Positions 41,695 to 50,227 of a stretch of 50,339 bases of DNA are shown in pieces (within the stretch, counting starts at the first letter, position 1; every line of letters begins with the position of its first letter). This DNA is from a bacterium (lineage in GTDB: Bacteria > Patescibacteriota > Minisyncoccia > Phycocordibacterales > Phycocordibacteraceae): contig JAKBHL010000005.1 of assembly GCA_021836725.1 (NCBI GenBank), positions 1-50,339 of the forward strand, written 5' to 3'. Under the pieces are notes generated by a model, which was given only the letters and a program-made list of their open reading frames with translations, had not been told where the DNA came from and did no database searches. Both the position numbers and the translations under genes were made by a program.

Positions 41695-42843
41695 ATGCGT
41701 TTCCGGATCCTCTTTCTTCTTCTTGCGTGCTTGATTTCTGCGCCCCTTGCGCACGCGCAGACGCCGGGGCAGCAGGCAACCACCAGCAACACCAGCGTCA
41801 TAGAAAAGGCGCGCGTGCTTACCGTGGAGAGTTCGGAAATAAAAAATATTCCCGGCACGAACAATTCCGCGACCTACCAGACGCTTTCAGCGCTCGTCCT
41901 CTCCGGCGTCGATGCGGGAAAGATCGTCACAGTGGAAAACGATTACCTCGCGATGAAATCGGGAGATGTGTTTTTTCTTACTCATACGACTAATGCACAA
42001 GAAGGTCTGAATGCATACACGGTCCTCGAACCGGACCGGTTGCCCGCGCTCAGGGATCTTTTCATCCTCTTCGTGCTTTCTGTCGTGCTTATCGGCGGTT
42101 GGACGGGACTGCGCGGCCTTGTGGCGCTCGGCGTGAGCATCTTGCTCGTGCTCTACGCGCTTCTGCCCGGCATAGCCGCCGGTTACAACCCGATTCTCGT
42201 GGCATCCGGCGTCGCCGCGATCATCGTCATCTTCGGCTCCTATCTGACGCACGGGATCAATCGCACGACGAGCGCGGCGGTGCTCGGGCTCGTGGCGACG
42301 GTCGGCATCACCGCGCTCATCGCGCATTTCGCCATCAGCGCGACACAGCTTTCGGGTGTCACCGGGGAAGGCACGGTCGATCTGAGTTTCGCGACAAGCG
42401 GGCACATCGACTTGATCGGCCTTCTGCTCGGCGGGATGCTCATCGGCGCGCTCGGCATCCTCTACGATGCGGCGATAAGCCAGGCGGTTGCCGTGGACGA
42501 GCTCTTGCGCGCAGCGCCAGGAATGGGAGCGCGGCGGCTTTTCACGCGCGCGATGCGCATCGGCCGCGAACACATCGGTGCGCTCGTGAACACGCTCGCG
42601 CTCGCATACGTCGGCGTGGCGCTGCCGCTTCTCCTCCTGTTCCAATCCCAGTCCTATGGCGGCCAATCTTTCCTGCACACCATCAATCACGAGCTTTTCG
42701 CGACGGAAATCGTGCGGGCGCTCGTCGGATCGCTCGGGATCATATTCGCCGTGCCGATTTCGACGATTGCCGCGATCATCCTCCTGACACACGTTCCGCC
42801 CAAAGACGGCGATACGGACGGGTCTGCGCACACCCATGCGTGA
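41695..42843 (+). CDS. YibE/F-family membrane protein
   Basis: 382 aa. Signal peptide (about 1-22, ends LAHAQ), a small exposed OB-like domain (about 25-115, VIEKARVLTVESSEIK to VLEPDRLP), then seven hydrophobic helices. Conserved family motifs: GGWTGLRGLVALGVSI, GSYLTHGINRTTSAAVLG, GGMLIGALGILYDAAISQAVAVDEL and GREHIGALVNTLALAYVGVALPLLLL. Function of YibE/F is not established. The frame is open from TTG 41671, but ATG 41695 begins the signal peptide. It follows the ZIP transporter and precedes the holin-like gene, each with its own -10 box. Confidence 0.88.
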   Translation: MRFRILFLLLACLISAPLAHAQTPGQQATTSNTSVIEKARVLTVESSEIKNIPGTNNSATYQTLSALVLSGVDAGKIVTVENDYLAMKSGDVFFLTHTTNAQEGLNAYTVLEPDRLPALRDLFILFVLSVVLIGGWTGLRGLVALGVSILLVLYALLPGIAAGYNPILVASGVAAIIVIFGSYLTHGINRTTSAAVLGLVATVGITALIAHFAISATQLSGVTGEGTVDLSFATSGHIDLIGLLLGGMLIGALGILYDAAISQAVAVDELLRAAPGMGARRLFTRAMRIGREHIGALVNTLALAYVGVALPLLLLFQSQSYGGQSFLHTINHELFATEIVRALVGSLGIIFAVPISTIAAIILLTHVPPKDGDTDGSAHTHA

Positions 42844-42862
42844 GATTGCGGCAGCGAAGGGG

Positions 42863-42871
42863 TGCTAGAAT
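42863..42871 (+). promoter_or_regulatory. extended -10 box for the holin-like gene
   Basis: TGCTAGAAT, identical to the box at 1305, ends 8 nt before ATG 42880. No Shine-Dalgarno. Confidence 0.6.
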
Positions 42872-42879
42872 AAGACCGT

Positions 42880-43215
42880 ATGAAACTCATTTTCCACTGG
42901 CTCATTGCGACGCTCGCGATCCTGATCGCGGCATACATCGTTCCGGGCGTCACCATAACGCTCGTCGGCGCGCTCATCGCCGCCGTCGTCCTCGGCGCGC
43001 TCAACCTCCTTGTCCGTCCCATCCTTCTCATCCTGACGCTTCCGATCACCATCGTGACGCTCGGTCTTTTTTCTCTCGTGATCAACGCGCTTCTCGTCAT
43101 GCTCGCGGCCGTGCTCGTGCCGGGATTCTCAGTCGCCGGTTTTTGGACCGCATTCCTTTTCGCACTCGTGCTTGCCGTCGTGAACTGGGTCTTCCATCTC
43201 TGGAACCGCAGCTAG
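42880..43215 (+). CDS. phage holin family 4-like membrane protein
   Basis: 111 aa, four hydrophobic helices. The motif GALNLLVRPILLILTLPITIVTLGLFSLVINALLV is the hallmark of Pfam Phage_holin_4_2 proteins, which are widespread in bacterial chromosomes and not necessarily phage-derived. No lysis genes or phage genes are nearby, so a role in membrane physiology is more likely than lysis. The TAG stop begins repeat copy 4. Confidence 0.88.
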   Translation: MKLIFHWLIATLAILIAAYIVPGVTITLVGALIAAVVLGALNLLVRPILLILTLPITIVTLGLFSLVINALLVMLAAVLVPGFSVAGFWTAFLFALVLAVVNWVFHLWNRS

Positions 43216-43341
43216 AATCCCACCCCGCTCGGGGTATGTGACAGAAAGGAGTACGCCGTCTTTTTCTGCTCTAAAAGCGGCTCGAACTTACGCCGTCGCG
43301 CTCCGTAAGCCTCTTTCTGCCACATATCCTCTCGCGGGGTT
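43213..43341 (+). repeat. dispersed structured repeat, copy 4
   Basis: Begins TAGAATCC with TAG the stop of the holin-like gene. The outer stem has GTATGTG opposite CACATAT where copy 3 has GTATGCG opposite CGCATAC: a C:G pair became T:A on both sides. The core matches copy 2 closely (CTTTTTCTGCTCTAAAAG, then GAACTTACGCCGTC). It fills the junction between the convergent holin-like and dedA genes. Confidence 0.85.
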
Positions 43342-43383
43342 CGATTTCCTAACCTAAAATGACATTTTGGGGAACGAGGGGTT

Positions 43384-44001
43384 CTAACTTGTGCGCCTGC
43401 TGCGGAGAAGGTTTATAAGGATAGGAAGGAAGGAAAGTACGATGATGACGAGCGAGAGCGGAAGCACGTACTTGTCGCTGTTGGGGATCACGGAACCGAG
43501 AAAGAATCCAAGCGAGACGACCCCCGCGCCCCACAAGAATCCGCCAAGAGCGTTGTAGGAGAGGAAGCGCCGGTAGCGCATGGAACCGACGCCTGCGAGC
43601 ATCGGCGCGATAGTGCGCACGATGGGAACGAAGCGCGCGAGAATGATGGCGCGCCCGCCGTACGTCGTGAAGAAATCCTGCGTGCGCGTGACGTATGCCT
43701 GCTTGAAAAAACGCGAATCCTTGCGTTTGAAGAGATTGTCTCCGATCTTCGTTCCGAACCAGTAGCCCACGGAATCGCCGAGTATCGCGGCCACCACAAC
43801 GATAAGCATCAGCGGTCCGAAAGCGAGGAGACCGTCGGCCGCGAGCAGTCCCGCGACAAAAAGGAGCGAATCGCCCGGAAGAAAGATACCGATAAGAAGA
43901 CCGCTCTCGGCAAAAACGAGCAGGGCAAGCCCCAGGTAGCCGCCGGCCTTTATGATCGCCATCGGATCGAGGTGTATACACGCGACGAGAAAATTAAGCA
44001 T
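43384..44001 (-). CDS. DedA-family (VTT domain) membrane protein
   Basis: 205 aa with five or six hydrophobic segments. Family motifs: FAESGLLIGIFLPGDSLLFVAGLLA, ILGDSVGYWFGTKIGDNLF, FTTYGGRAIILARFVPIVRTIAPMLAGVGSM (with the essential Arg and Pro) and GGFLWGAGVVSLGFFLG. DedA proteins are linked to flipping of lipid carriers such as undecaprenyl phosphate and to membrane potential. ATG 44001 chosen: minus-strand TATACT ends 8 nt before it. Divergent from the secretion ATPase. Confidence 0.92.
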   Translation of the reverse strand: MLNFLVACIHLDPMAIIKAGGYLGLALLVFAESGLLIGIFLPGDSLLFVAGLLAADGLLAFGPLMLIVVVAAILGDSVGYWFGTKIGDNLFKRKDSRFFKQAYVTRTQDFFTTYGGRAIILARFVPIVRTIAPMLAGVGSMRYRRFLSYNALGGFLWGAGVVSLGFFLGSVIPNSDKYVLPLSLVIIVLSFLPILINLLRSRRTS

Positions 44002-44009
44002 GCGCGTGC

Positions 44010-44017
44010 AGTATACT
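44010..44017. promoter_or_regulatory. palindromic AGTATACT: shared -10 of dedA and the secretion ATPase
   Basis: The same 8-bp palindrome as at 31421. Minus strand: 8 nt to dedA ATG 44001. Plus strand: 7 nt to ATG 44025. Neither gene has a Shine-Dalgarno. Confidence 0.65.
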
Positions 44018-44024
44018 AGAATTA

Positions 44025-46787
44025 ATGGAATCGGCACCGAAGCTGTCCACGCCCGAAGAGGAGCTCGCATACTTGCGTGAACAGGTGACGCGAAAAGAAG
44101 CGGAGCTTAGCGCGCGCGCCGCGCCGCTTGAGCGGGCGCGGGTCATCTCCGAGCAGATTCACGCGCATCGCTCTGCACCCGAAGACGTGCTCGCGCACGG
44201 ATACCGCATGAGCGAGGCGGCGGCGCATGACACGGCATCAAAGATACTCGCCGAGCTTCATCTCGGCGGTAGTGAAGCGGCGATCGCTTCACTACGGAGC
44301 ACGATGGAGGAAAAAGGCATCAAGAACGCGTTTGCGGTGCTGGAAAGGCTCCACGATCCTCATATCACCGACGATTTTCATCGGTATCTCGTGCAGTATG
44401 TGGCCGCGGGGTTGCCGCTTGCCGGAGCAAATGAGACCGCTCCGCGTTTCCAGGCTTTTCGCATGACCCTCTATGAAATCGCACTCCCGGGGCCCAAAAG
44501 CGGCGATAAAAGCGCACCCGCAAAGACGCTCAAAGAGCTCATCTCCGCGATGGAGCAGTTTTACGCAGGGCTCCTTTCGGTGGAGAACGCGGCGCCCGGC
44601 GAGCCCCACCACTACGCGCTCGAGCTCGCGGTACCCGCCGACAGTCCCGAGCTTCAATTTTATGCGGCGGTCCCAAACGGGAAGCGCGCTCTTTTTGAAA
44701 AACAGCTCCTCGCGGTCTTTCCGGACGCGCATCTTGTGCCGCAACCAAAGGACTATAACGTCTTTGCCGAGGGCGGCGTCGCGCTCCTCTCGAGTGCGCG
44801 ACTTGCGGAAAATCCGGCACTGCCGCTCAAGGACTACGCGGATTTCGATTACGATCCGCTCAATGCGATCGTGAATGCGTTTGCCAAGATAGAGCACGCG
44901 GGCGAGGGCGCTGCGCTCCAGATCATCGTCGAGCCGCGCGGTGAACGGCATGTGAAGCACTACCGCAAAATTCTGCAGGCGCTCAAGAAGGGAGAAAAGA
45001 AAGGCGATGCGTTTGCGACGCCCGAGACCGCGTTTGGCGATTTCACGCGCGAGATCGGCCGTACACTCTTCGGGAATAAACCGAAAGATAAAGAGAAAGC
45101 GAAAGAAGCCGAGGCGCGCCACATTGAGGCGAACAGGGCGTACAGCGAACAAGTGGAGAAAAAAATAGCCGCGCCCATCGTCGGCGCGACGATACGTCTC
45201 ACCGTCTCTTCAAAAGATGAGCACAAGGCGGCGCAAGTGCTCGGCGAGCTCGAAGCCGCCTTCAATCAGTTCGGGAATACGCAAGGGAACCGATTGGAGT
45301 TTCTGCGCGCCCCCAAGCGCCGCGCGCAAAGCATGTCTGACGATTTTTCTTTCCGTTTGCCGGATTCCTCGGCATTACCCCTTTCGCTCCGCGAACTCAC
45401 GACGCTCTACCACTTTCCGCCCGCCGGCATCGAATCATCGCCGCACCTAAAACAGGCGCGCTTCACTCACGCGAGCGCGCCGCTCACCCTTCCGCAATAC
45501 GGCGCTTTCCTCGGCACCAACAGTTACCGCGCTCACGAAACGCGCGTCTATCTCGATCCCGAGGATCGCCTGCGCCATCTCTACATCATCGGCCAGACCG
45601 GCACCGGCAAGACGGGGCTCATGAAGTCGATGATCATCGAGGATATAAAGAACGGCGAGGGCTGTTGCTTTATCGATCCGCACGGTTCGGACATCCTGGA
45701 TATTCTCGCCGCCGTGCCGCCGGAGCGCTACGCGGACGTCATCTATTTCGATCCGGCCGATCTCTCGCGCCCCTTCGGCCTCAATTTCCTCGAGTACGAT
45801 TTTGCGCGCCCCGAGCAGAAGACGTTCATCGTTAACGAGCTCCTCATGATCTTCCGCCGTCTCTATGGCGATGTCCCCGAAAGCATGGGCCCGGCATTCG
45901 AACAGTATTTCCGCAACGCAACGCTTCTCGTGATGGAGGATCCGCAAAGCGGTTCGACGATGCTCGACATCGCCCGCGTGCTCTCCGACAGCGAGTTCCG
46001 CCGCGCAAAACTCGCAAAGAGCATGAATCCCATCGTAAATCAGTTCTGGAACGACATTGCAACAAAAGCTGGCGGGGAGGCGGCGCTCGAAAACATCGTC
46101 CCCTACATCACGAACAAATTCGACGATTTTACGGCGAACGATTTCATCCGCCCCATTGTGGGGCAGCAGCAATCGTCGTTCAAATTCCGCGACGTCATGG
46201 ATACGAAAAAGATCCTGCTCATCAATCTCTCAAAAGGGCGTCTCGGCGAACGCAACGCAAACCTGCTCGGCCTCATCGTCGTGGGGAAACTCTTCATGGC
46301 GGCGCTTTCGCGCGCGGATAACCCGCGCGCAGCGCATCCGCCTTTCTACCTCTACATCGATGAATTCCAAAACGTCACCACGGACTCGATTCCGGGCATC
46401 CTGTCGGAAGCGCGCAAGTACAAGCTCGCGCTCACGGTGGCGCATCAGTTCCTCGGCCAGATCGAAGAGAAGACGCGCGGCGCGGTCTTCGGCAACGTCG
46501 GCAACATGGCGGTTTTCCGCGTCGGCGAAGAAGATGCGGAGTTTTTCGCCAAACAGTTCGCACCGGTCTTTGCGGCGTCCGATTTCGTCAACCTGGAAAA
46601 CCGCAACGCCTATGTGAAAATCCTCGCGCAGGGCATACCGCAGAAACCCTTTGACCTGCGCACGCCGGATTTGGCGGCGCCCAATCACTCTCAGGTGGAC
46701 GATCTCATACAGCTTTCGGCGCTTACCTACGGCCGGGACCGTGCTACAGTTGAGTCGATGATTCGCGAGCGTTATCTCTCGCTATAA
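44025..46787 (+). CDS. type IV secretion-like ATPase (VirD4/TraG-TraD or VirB4-like)
   Basis: 920 aa. N-terminal coiled-coil (about 8-50), a large middle region (about 100-480) without clear family, then a RecA-like motor: Walker A GQTGTGKT (about 523-530), CCFIDPHGSDILD, IYFDPADLSRPFGLNFLEY, FLLINLSKG-like ILLINLSKGRLGE, Walker B FYLYIDEFQNV (about 773) and LALTVAHQFLGQI, the TraM-recognition segment of coupling proteins. It could pump DNA or protein, or assemble pili. No relaxase or VirB6/VirB10 homologue is in the window. First gene of an operon with 46791. Leaderless start from AGTATACT. Confidence 0.85.
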   Translation: MESAPKLSTPEEELAYLREQVTRKEAELSARAAPLERARVISEQIHAHRSAPEDVLAHGYRMSEAAAHDTASKILAELHLGGSEAAIASLRSTMEEKGIKNAFAVLERLHDPHITDDFHRYLVQYVAAGLPLAGANETAPRFQAFRMTLYEIALPGPKSGDKSAPAKTLKELISAMEQFYAGLLSVENAAPGEPHHYALELAVPADSPELQFYAAVPNGKRALFEKQLLAVFPDAHLVPQPKDYNVFAEGGVALLSSARLAENPALPLKDYADFDYDPLNAIVNAFAKIEHAGEGAALQIIVEPRGERHVKHYRKILQALKKGEKKGDAFATPETAFGDFTREIGRTLFGNKPKDKEKAKEAEARHIEANRAYSEQVEKKIAAPIVGATIRLTVSSKDEHKAAQVLGELEAAFNQFGNTQGNRLEFLRAPKRRAQSMSDDFSFRLPDSSALPLSLRELTTLYHFPPAGIESSPHLKQARFTHASAPLTLPQYGAFLGTNSYRAHETRVYLDPEDRLRHLYIIGQTGTGKTGLMKSMIIEDIKNGEGCCFIDPHGSDILDILAAVPPERYADVIYFDPADLSRPFGLNFLEYDFARPEQKTFIVNELLMIFRRLYGDVPESMGPAFEQYFRNATLLVMEDPQSGSTMLDIARVLSDSEFRRAKLAKSMNPIVNQFWNDIATKAGGEAALENIVPYITNKFDDFTANDFIRPIVGQQQSSFKFRDVMDTKKILLINLSKGRLGERNANLLGLIVVGKLFMAALSRADNPRAAHPPFYLYIDEFQNVTTDSIPGILSEARKYKLALTVAHQFLGQIEEKTRGAVFGNVGNMAVFRVGEEDAEFFAKQFAPVFAASDFVNLENRNAYVKILAQGIPQKPFDLRTPDLAAPNHSQVDDLIQLSALTYGRDRATVESMIRERYLSL

Positions 46788-46790
46788 CGT

Positions 46791-48713
46791 ATGGCAAAAA
46801 GTATCGATTTTCCGCCACAAGGGAAACGTGGGAATTCCGGTGCTACTGAAAAACCGGTCGGCGTGCCAGTCGTGATTACGCACAAGATGCACGAGGAGTT
46901 GAAAAGTCTCGGTCTTTCGATAGAAGAACGGAGGAAGCTCACGCCGCAAGCCGCGTGGGACATTTTGAAAGCAGGTCGTAGGGAAAGGGAACAACCGGAG
47001 GCCGCTTCTCCATCTGAAGCACCCGTGATGCCGGAACACGAGTTCTCGGCACCAGAGGAGTCCATCGAACCCTTGGCGGAAGAACCGCATCCGGAGGCGC
47101 CGCTTGTCGCGGATCCGGCGCTCGCTCTTGACGCACAGCGCGTGAACGTACCGGAGACTCTGTCGGAAACGAACGCTCAGGGCGAAGGAACGCCGCTTGA
47201 ATGGCGCGAGAAATTACGCGGTCTCATTACAGGCGCACAAGAACGGCTCGGCATGAGCGAGCGCGTCGAGAGTATGCGCGCGTACCTCTCGGAACGTTCC
47301 GGGAATCTGGATACAGAAGCCGAGGCATACGGACCGAAGACGGAAAAACTCATTCGTTCTATCGGTGCGCGGTACAGCAAACTGCACTGGAAATACAAGA
47401 TTGCCATCGGCGCAGGTCTCGGCGTTTCGGCGGCGGTATTTTCCGGAGTATCGACGCCGCTCGCGCTCCTTTTCGGCGCGGGTATCGCCGCGCAGCGCGG
47501 CGCCGGCATGGCGAGCATATTCCTCAAGTTCGAGAAACATCTGCAAGATACCGGAGAAGGGAAGTCGCAGAATTTTTTCGCGCGGCAGGAATGGTATAAA
47601 AAAATCGCGGAAAGACCCGAGCGCGAGCGCAAGCTCGCGGCCGCGATCATGTCGGCCGCGTACACCGTCGGCGCAGGCCTCGCGATCGGGGAGGCGATTC
47701 ATCTCGCGAGCGATTCCACATGGGGCGAGGCGGTGCACGAATGGTTGAAACAGCATTGGCCGTTTAACTCCGGAGCGTCGGCCGCCGTTTCCCCTCCTCC
47801 CCACATGGTTTCTGAGGCTGCACAGTCGCCGCTTGCCGCGGCGCACCCCGTGCCCGGAGCGCCCCTGCATGCTCCGTCTGCGGTTGCGCACGAGGCACCC
47901 CCGTCTTCTGCTGCGCCCCCCATGCCCGCAGTGTCAGTGGCGGCGTCGCAGGGGCATGGCTACGAGTACATGATGAAAAAATTATGGGAACAGCTTCAGA
48001 CGGAACATCTTGATCCAAGTCGCTATCCTCCCCATAGCGACATCCATCGTTTGCTTACGGCCAATGCGCATTCGATCGATGCGGTCGTGCACCAGATTGC
48101 GGCCGACCCAAAGCATGATTTTTTCCATGCCGACGGCACCAGCGTCCTTATCAGTCCGCACGCACATATGACGATTGATTCGGGCGGCGAAGTCAGCCTT
48201 TCCAATTCAGGTCATGACATAGTGCATGCACCGGCGCACGTGCCGACGACGCCTGCCTACCATCCGGAAACACCCGTTCACGCAGAACCGCCCGCGGGCA
48301 TCCCTGAGGTACCCGTTATTCCCGCCGAACCCGCTCTTCCGGCCGGGACGCTTTCCGTGCAGAACATCGCCGAGCACGTGCACGCCGCCATCGCACCGTC
48401 GGTTACGAATCATTTCGGCCTCGAGGTTCCGCTTGCAGAACCCCACATCTACACGGGTCCCGATGCAAAACATCTTTTTGTGTTCGGGGGTACGCCTGCG
48501 GCGCAGGCCGATTCAATACAACAGTACTTGAACGCACACCCGAAAGATATTATCTATGGTACGGATGCCGCCGATAAGTACCGCGTCCCGTATTTCCTCG
48601 GATCGGACGGGAAAGTAACTGCAGGACTTCCGGCACGCTCCAGGAACTTCTTCGGTTTCTTTTCATGGATGAAGGCGCCGCGTCCAGAAGACTTTAAGAA
48701 AATTATTCACTAA
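46791..48713 (+). CDS. large hypothetical protein of the secretion-ATPase operon
   Basis: 640 aa, no recognised family. N-terminal soluble part with a helical hairpin (HKMHEELKSLGLSIEERRKLTPQAAWDIL), acidic Pro/Glu-rich linker (about 65-125), helices at about 200-240 (AIGAGLGVSAAVFSGVSTPLALLFGAGIAAQ) and about 285-310 that look membrane-associated. Then come a Pro/Ala/His-rich linker (about 330-390), a small repeat-like domain (about 395-470, KLWEQLQTEHLDPSRYPPHSD), a second Pro/Ala/His linker (about 480-525) and a C-terminal domain ending FFGFFSWMKAPRPEDFKK. It starts 3 nt after the ATPase stop, so it is probably a partner or substrate of that machine. Confidence 0.7.
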   Translation: MAKSIDFPPQGKRGNSGATEKPVGVPVVITHKMHEELKSLGLSIEERRKLTPQAAWDILKAGRREREQPEAASPSEAPVMPEHEFSAPEESIEPLAEEPHPEAPLVADPALALDAQRVNVPETLSETNAQGEGTPLEWREKLRGLITGAQERLGMSERVESMRAYLSERSGNLDTEAEAYGPKTEKLIRSIGARYSKLHWKYKIAIGAGLGVSAAVFSGVSTPLALLFGAGIAAQRGAGMASIFLKFEKHLQDTGEGKSQNFFARQEWYKKIAERPERERKLAAAIMSAAYTVGAGLAIGEAIHLASDSTWGEAVHEWLKQHWPFNSGASAAVSPPPHMVSEAAQSPLAAAHPVPGAPLHAPSAVAHEAPPSSAAPPMPAVSVAASQGHGYEYMMKKLWEQLQTEHLDPSRYPPHSDIHRLLTANAHSIDAVVHQIAADPKHDFFHADGTSVLISPHAHMTIDSGGEVSLSNSGHDIVHAPAHVPTTPAYHPETPVHAEPPAGIPEVPVIPAEPALPAGTLSVQNIAEHVHAAIAPSVTNHFGLEVPLAEPHIYTGPDAKHLFVFGGTPAAQADSIQQYLNAHPKDIIYGTDAADKYRVPYFLGSDGKVTAGLPARSRNFFGFFSWMKAPRPEDFKKIIH

Positions 48714-48717
48714 CCCA

Positions 48718-48726
48718 TGCTATGAT
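48718..48726 (+). promoter_or_regulatory. extended -10 box that sets the start at 48734
   Basis: TGCTATGAT ends 7 nt before ATG 48734. The ATG at 48722 lies inside the box itself, so it cannot be the start of this transcript. Confidence 0.6.
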
Positions 48727-48733
48727 GCCACCT

Positions 48734-49030
48734 ATGCAAGACGAATTATCCGCCGCTATCGCCGCCGATCTCGGCATCAAGGATCTTCCGCTTGAGGAGC
48801 AGCAGGCGCTCGTCGCGCATTTTGGCGAAGTGGCGCTCAAGGCCGCGACGCTCGCGGTAGTCGGAAAGCTCGCGGAAGATAAACGCGAGGCCTTCGCAAA
48901 GCTCGCGGAAGAGGGTAATGCGATGGCACTCAAGGCATTCCTCGACCGCGAGGTTCCCGGGCATGAAGAAGTCGCGAAAACCGCCGTCGCGGAGGAAGTA
49001 AAACGGTTCAAGGCCTTCCAGGCCGTGTAG
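48734..49030 (+). CDS. DUF5663-like small helical protein
   Basis: 98 aa, acidic and entirely helical. LSAAIAADLGIKDLPLEEQQALVAHFGEVALKAATLAVVGKL then AEEGNAMALKAFLDREVPGHEEVAKTAVAEEVKRFK. The Leu-Pro-xx-Q-Q-x-x-x-x-x-x-G-E pattern is typical of short DUF5663 proteins frequent in Patescibacteria. Function unknown. Independent leaderless transcript expected. Confidence 0.65.
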   Translation: MQDELSAAIAADLGIKDLPLEEQQALVAHFGEVALKAATLAVVGKLAEDKREAFAKLAEEGNAMALKAFLDREVPGHEEVAKTAVAEEVKRFKAFQAV

Positions 49031-49064
49031 TAAAATCTCATCGTATTATTCACTTATCCACGCT

Positions 49065-49565
49065 ATGAAACCAACTCAGACCGGTATCGCCGTCGCGCTC
49101 GCACTTGTTGTGATTGCAATATTTTTCATTGTCCCGGGCCTCTCGCCGTTTCGCGCTCCTTCTTCGCCAAACGGAACATCCACTACTACCAATACTCAAA
49201 CTTCATCAACTACTATGCCAACTGTAAATCAGCTTCAGATTACCGATGAAGTCGTCGGTACCGGCGCCGTCGCCGCCGCGGGCGACACGGTAACCGTGAA
49301 CTACGTCGGTTCTTTGACCGATGGAACCGTCTTTGACGCTTCTGCCAATCACGGGACTGCGGGCTTCACCTTCACTCTCGGCGCCGGGCAAGTGATCAAG
49401 GGTTGGGATGAGGGCATCGTCGGCATGAGAGTCGGCGGCACGCGCAAACTCGTCATTCCCGCCGCTCTCGCCTACGGCTCTCAGGCAGTCGGTAATGTCA
49501 TTCCAGCGAACTCCACGCTCGTCTTTACGGTGGAGCTCCTGAAAGTGCAAGCACCGAAACCCTAA
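49065..49565 (+). CDS. FKBP-type peptidyl-prolyl isomerase, membrane-anchored
   Basis: 166 aa. N-terminal helix (about 7-28), Ser/Thr/Asn stalk (about 32-52), then a single complete FKBP domain (about 56-163): VTVNYVGSLTDGTVFDAS, FTLGAGQVIKGWDEGIVGMRVGGTRKLVIP, AYGSQAVGNVIPANSTLVFTVELL. Active-site aromatic and Asp residues are present. It likely speeds proline isomerisation in secreted proteins on the outer face, complementing the DsbA-like enzyme. A TAAAAT lies about 30 nt upstream. Confidence 0.93.
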   Translation: MKPTQTGIAVALALVVIAIFFIVPGLSPFRAPSSPNGTSTTTNTQTSSTTMPTVNQLQITDEVVGTGAVAAAGDTVTVNYVGSLTDGTVFDASANHGTAGFTFTLGAGQVIKGWDEGIVGMRVGGTRKLVIPAALAYGSQAVGNVIPANSTLVFTVELLKVQAPKP

Positions 49566-49583
49566 CGTCGAAATAAAAAGAAA

Positions 49584-49616
49584 ATGGGCGCGAACTGCTT
49601 TGCAGTTCGCGCCCAT
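49584..49616 (-). terminator. intrinsic terminator of the lipoprotein gene
   Basis: ATGGGCGCGAACTGC pairs with its exact complement around TTT. On the minus strand the stem is followed by TTTCTTTTTATTT, a good U-tract. It also lies just after the FKBP gene on the plus strand. Confidence 0.85.
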
Positions 49617-49625
49617 CGCATTGGT

Positions 49626-50165
49626 TCAGTAGGGACTTTTCATGAGGATTCGTACCCGGTACTCGGGGAAGAGCCCGAAAACCTCTCGTCCGCAACTTTC
49701 GAACGTATATGTCTGTCCGCCCAAAGACACGATACCGTTGGCCATGCCGCCCAGGCTTGTCGCATCTCCGGTGTATCGGCCATATTGGCTGGGTACAGCA
49801 CCCGGGAAAGCCCGTGACCCGAGGTCGCCGCCGATATAACCGGCGACGCCGTAGAGCACGCCGTTTGAGAGGACCGAAACCAGGTCGTTCGGCCGTACGG
49901 TTCCGGTATAGAGACGACAGGCTTTTTCGGCAGCGGCGACGGCCGCCAGTTGCTGATCGCTCACCTTGCCCTTTACGATGAAGTTCAGTGCCAATTTATC
50001 TCTGGCCAGCATCCAATCCGGAACGGATTGATTGTGGGCCACGATCGTCGCCTGTCCGCCGTCGGGCATAGAGAGCGGAATTTCGCGAATCCCGCCGGGA
50101 CTGGCGCATGCGCCAAGCAGAAATACGGCCGCCAAAATGACGAGCCGGTGCAGTGTCGTTTTCAT
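49626..50165 (-). CDS. hypothetical lipoprotein
   Basis: 179 aa. Signal peptide with lipobox LLGAC (Cys about residue 20), so it would be lipid-anchored. The mature part has IPLSMPDGGQATIVAHNQS, a Gly-rich hydrophobic region (VLYGVAGYIGGDLGSRAFPG) and a C-terminal FGLFPEYRVRILMKS strand. Two more Cys (KACRLY, ESCGREV) could form a disulfide. No recognised family. It has a TTGACA promoter, a long leader with a hairpin and a GAGGAG Shine-Dalgarno, unlike the leaderless genes around it, so it may be acquired. Confidence 0.72.
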   Translation of the reverse strand: MKTTLHRLVILAAVFLLGACASPGGIREIPLSMPDGGQATIVAHNQSVPDWMLARDKLALNFIVKGKVSDQQLAAVAAAEKACRLYTGTVRPNDLVSVLSNGVLYGVAGYIGGDLGSRAFPGAVPSQYGRYTGDATSLGGMANGIVSLGGQTYTFESCGREVFGLFPEYRVRILMKSPY

Positions 50166-50188
50166 AAAAAGAACTCCTCATTTCGGGG

Positions 50189-50208
50189 CCGACTCGGGTT
50201 CGAGTCGG
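50189..50208 (-). promoter_or_regulatory. hairpin in the lipoprotein leader
   Basis: CCGACTCG and CGAGTCGG flank a 4-nt loop, about 25-45 nt upstream of the lipoprotein ATG. GGGG/CCCC blocks outside could extend it. Possible leader-based control or mRNA stabiliser. Confidence 0.4.
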
Positions 50209-50227
50209 AGAAACCCCACCGGGTAGA

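Noticed and set aside
42880-43215. Prophage lysis gene
   Set aside because: No endolysin, spanin or structural phage gene is near, and this holin-like family is common in chromosomes.
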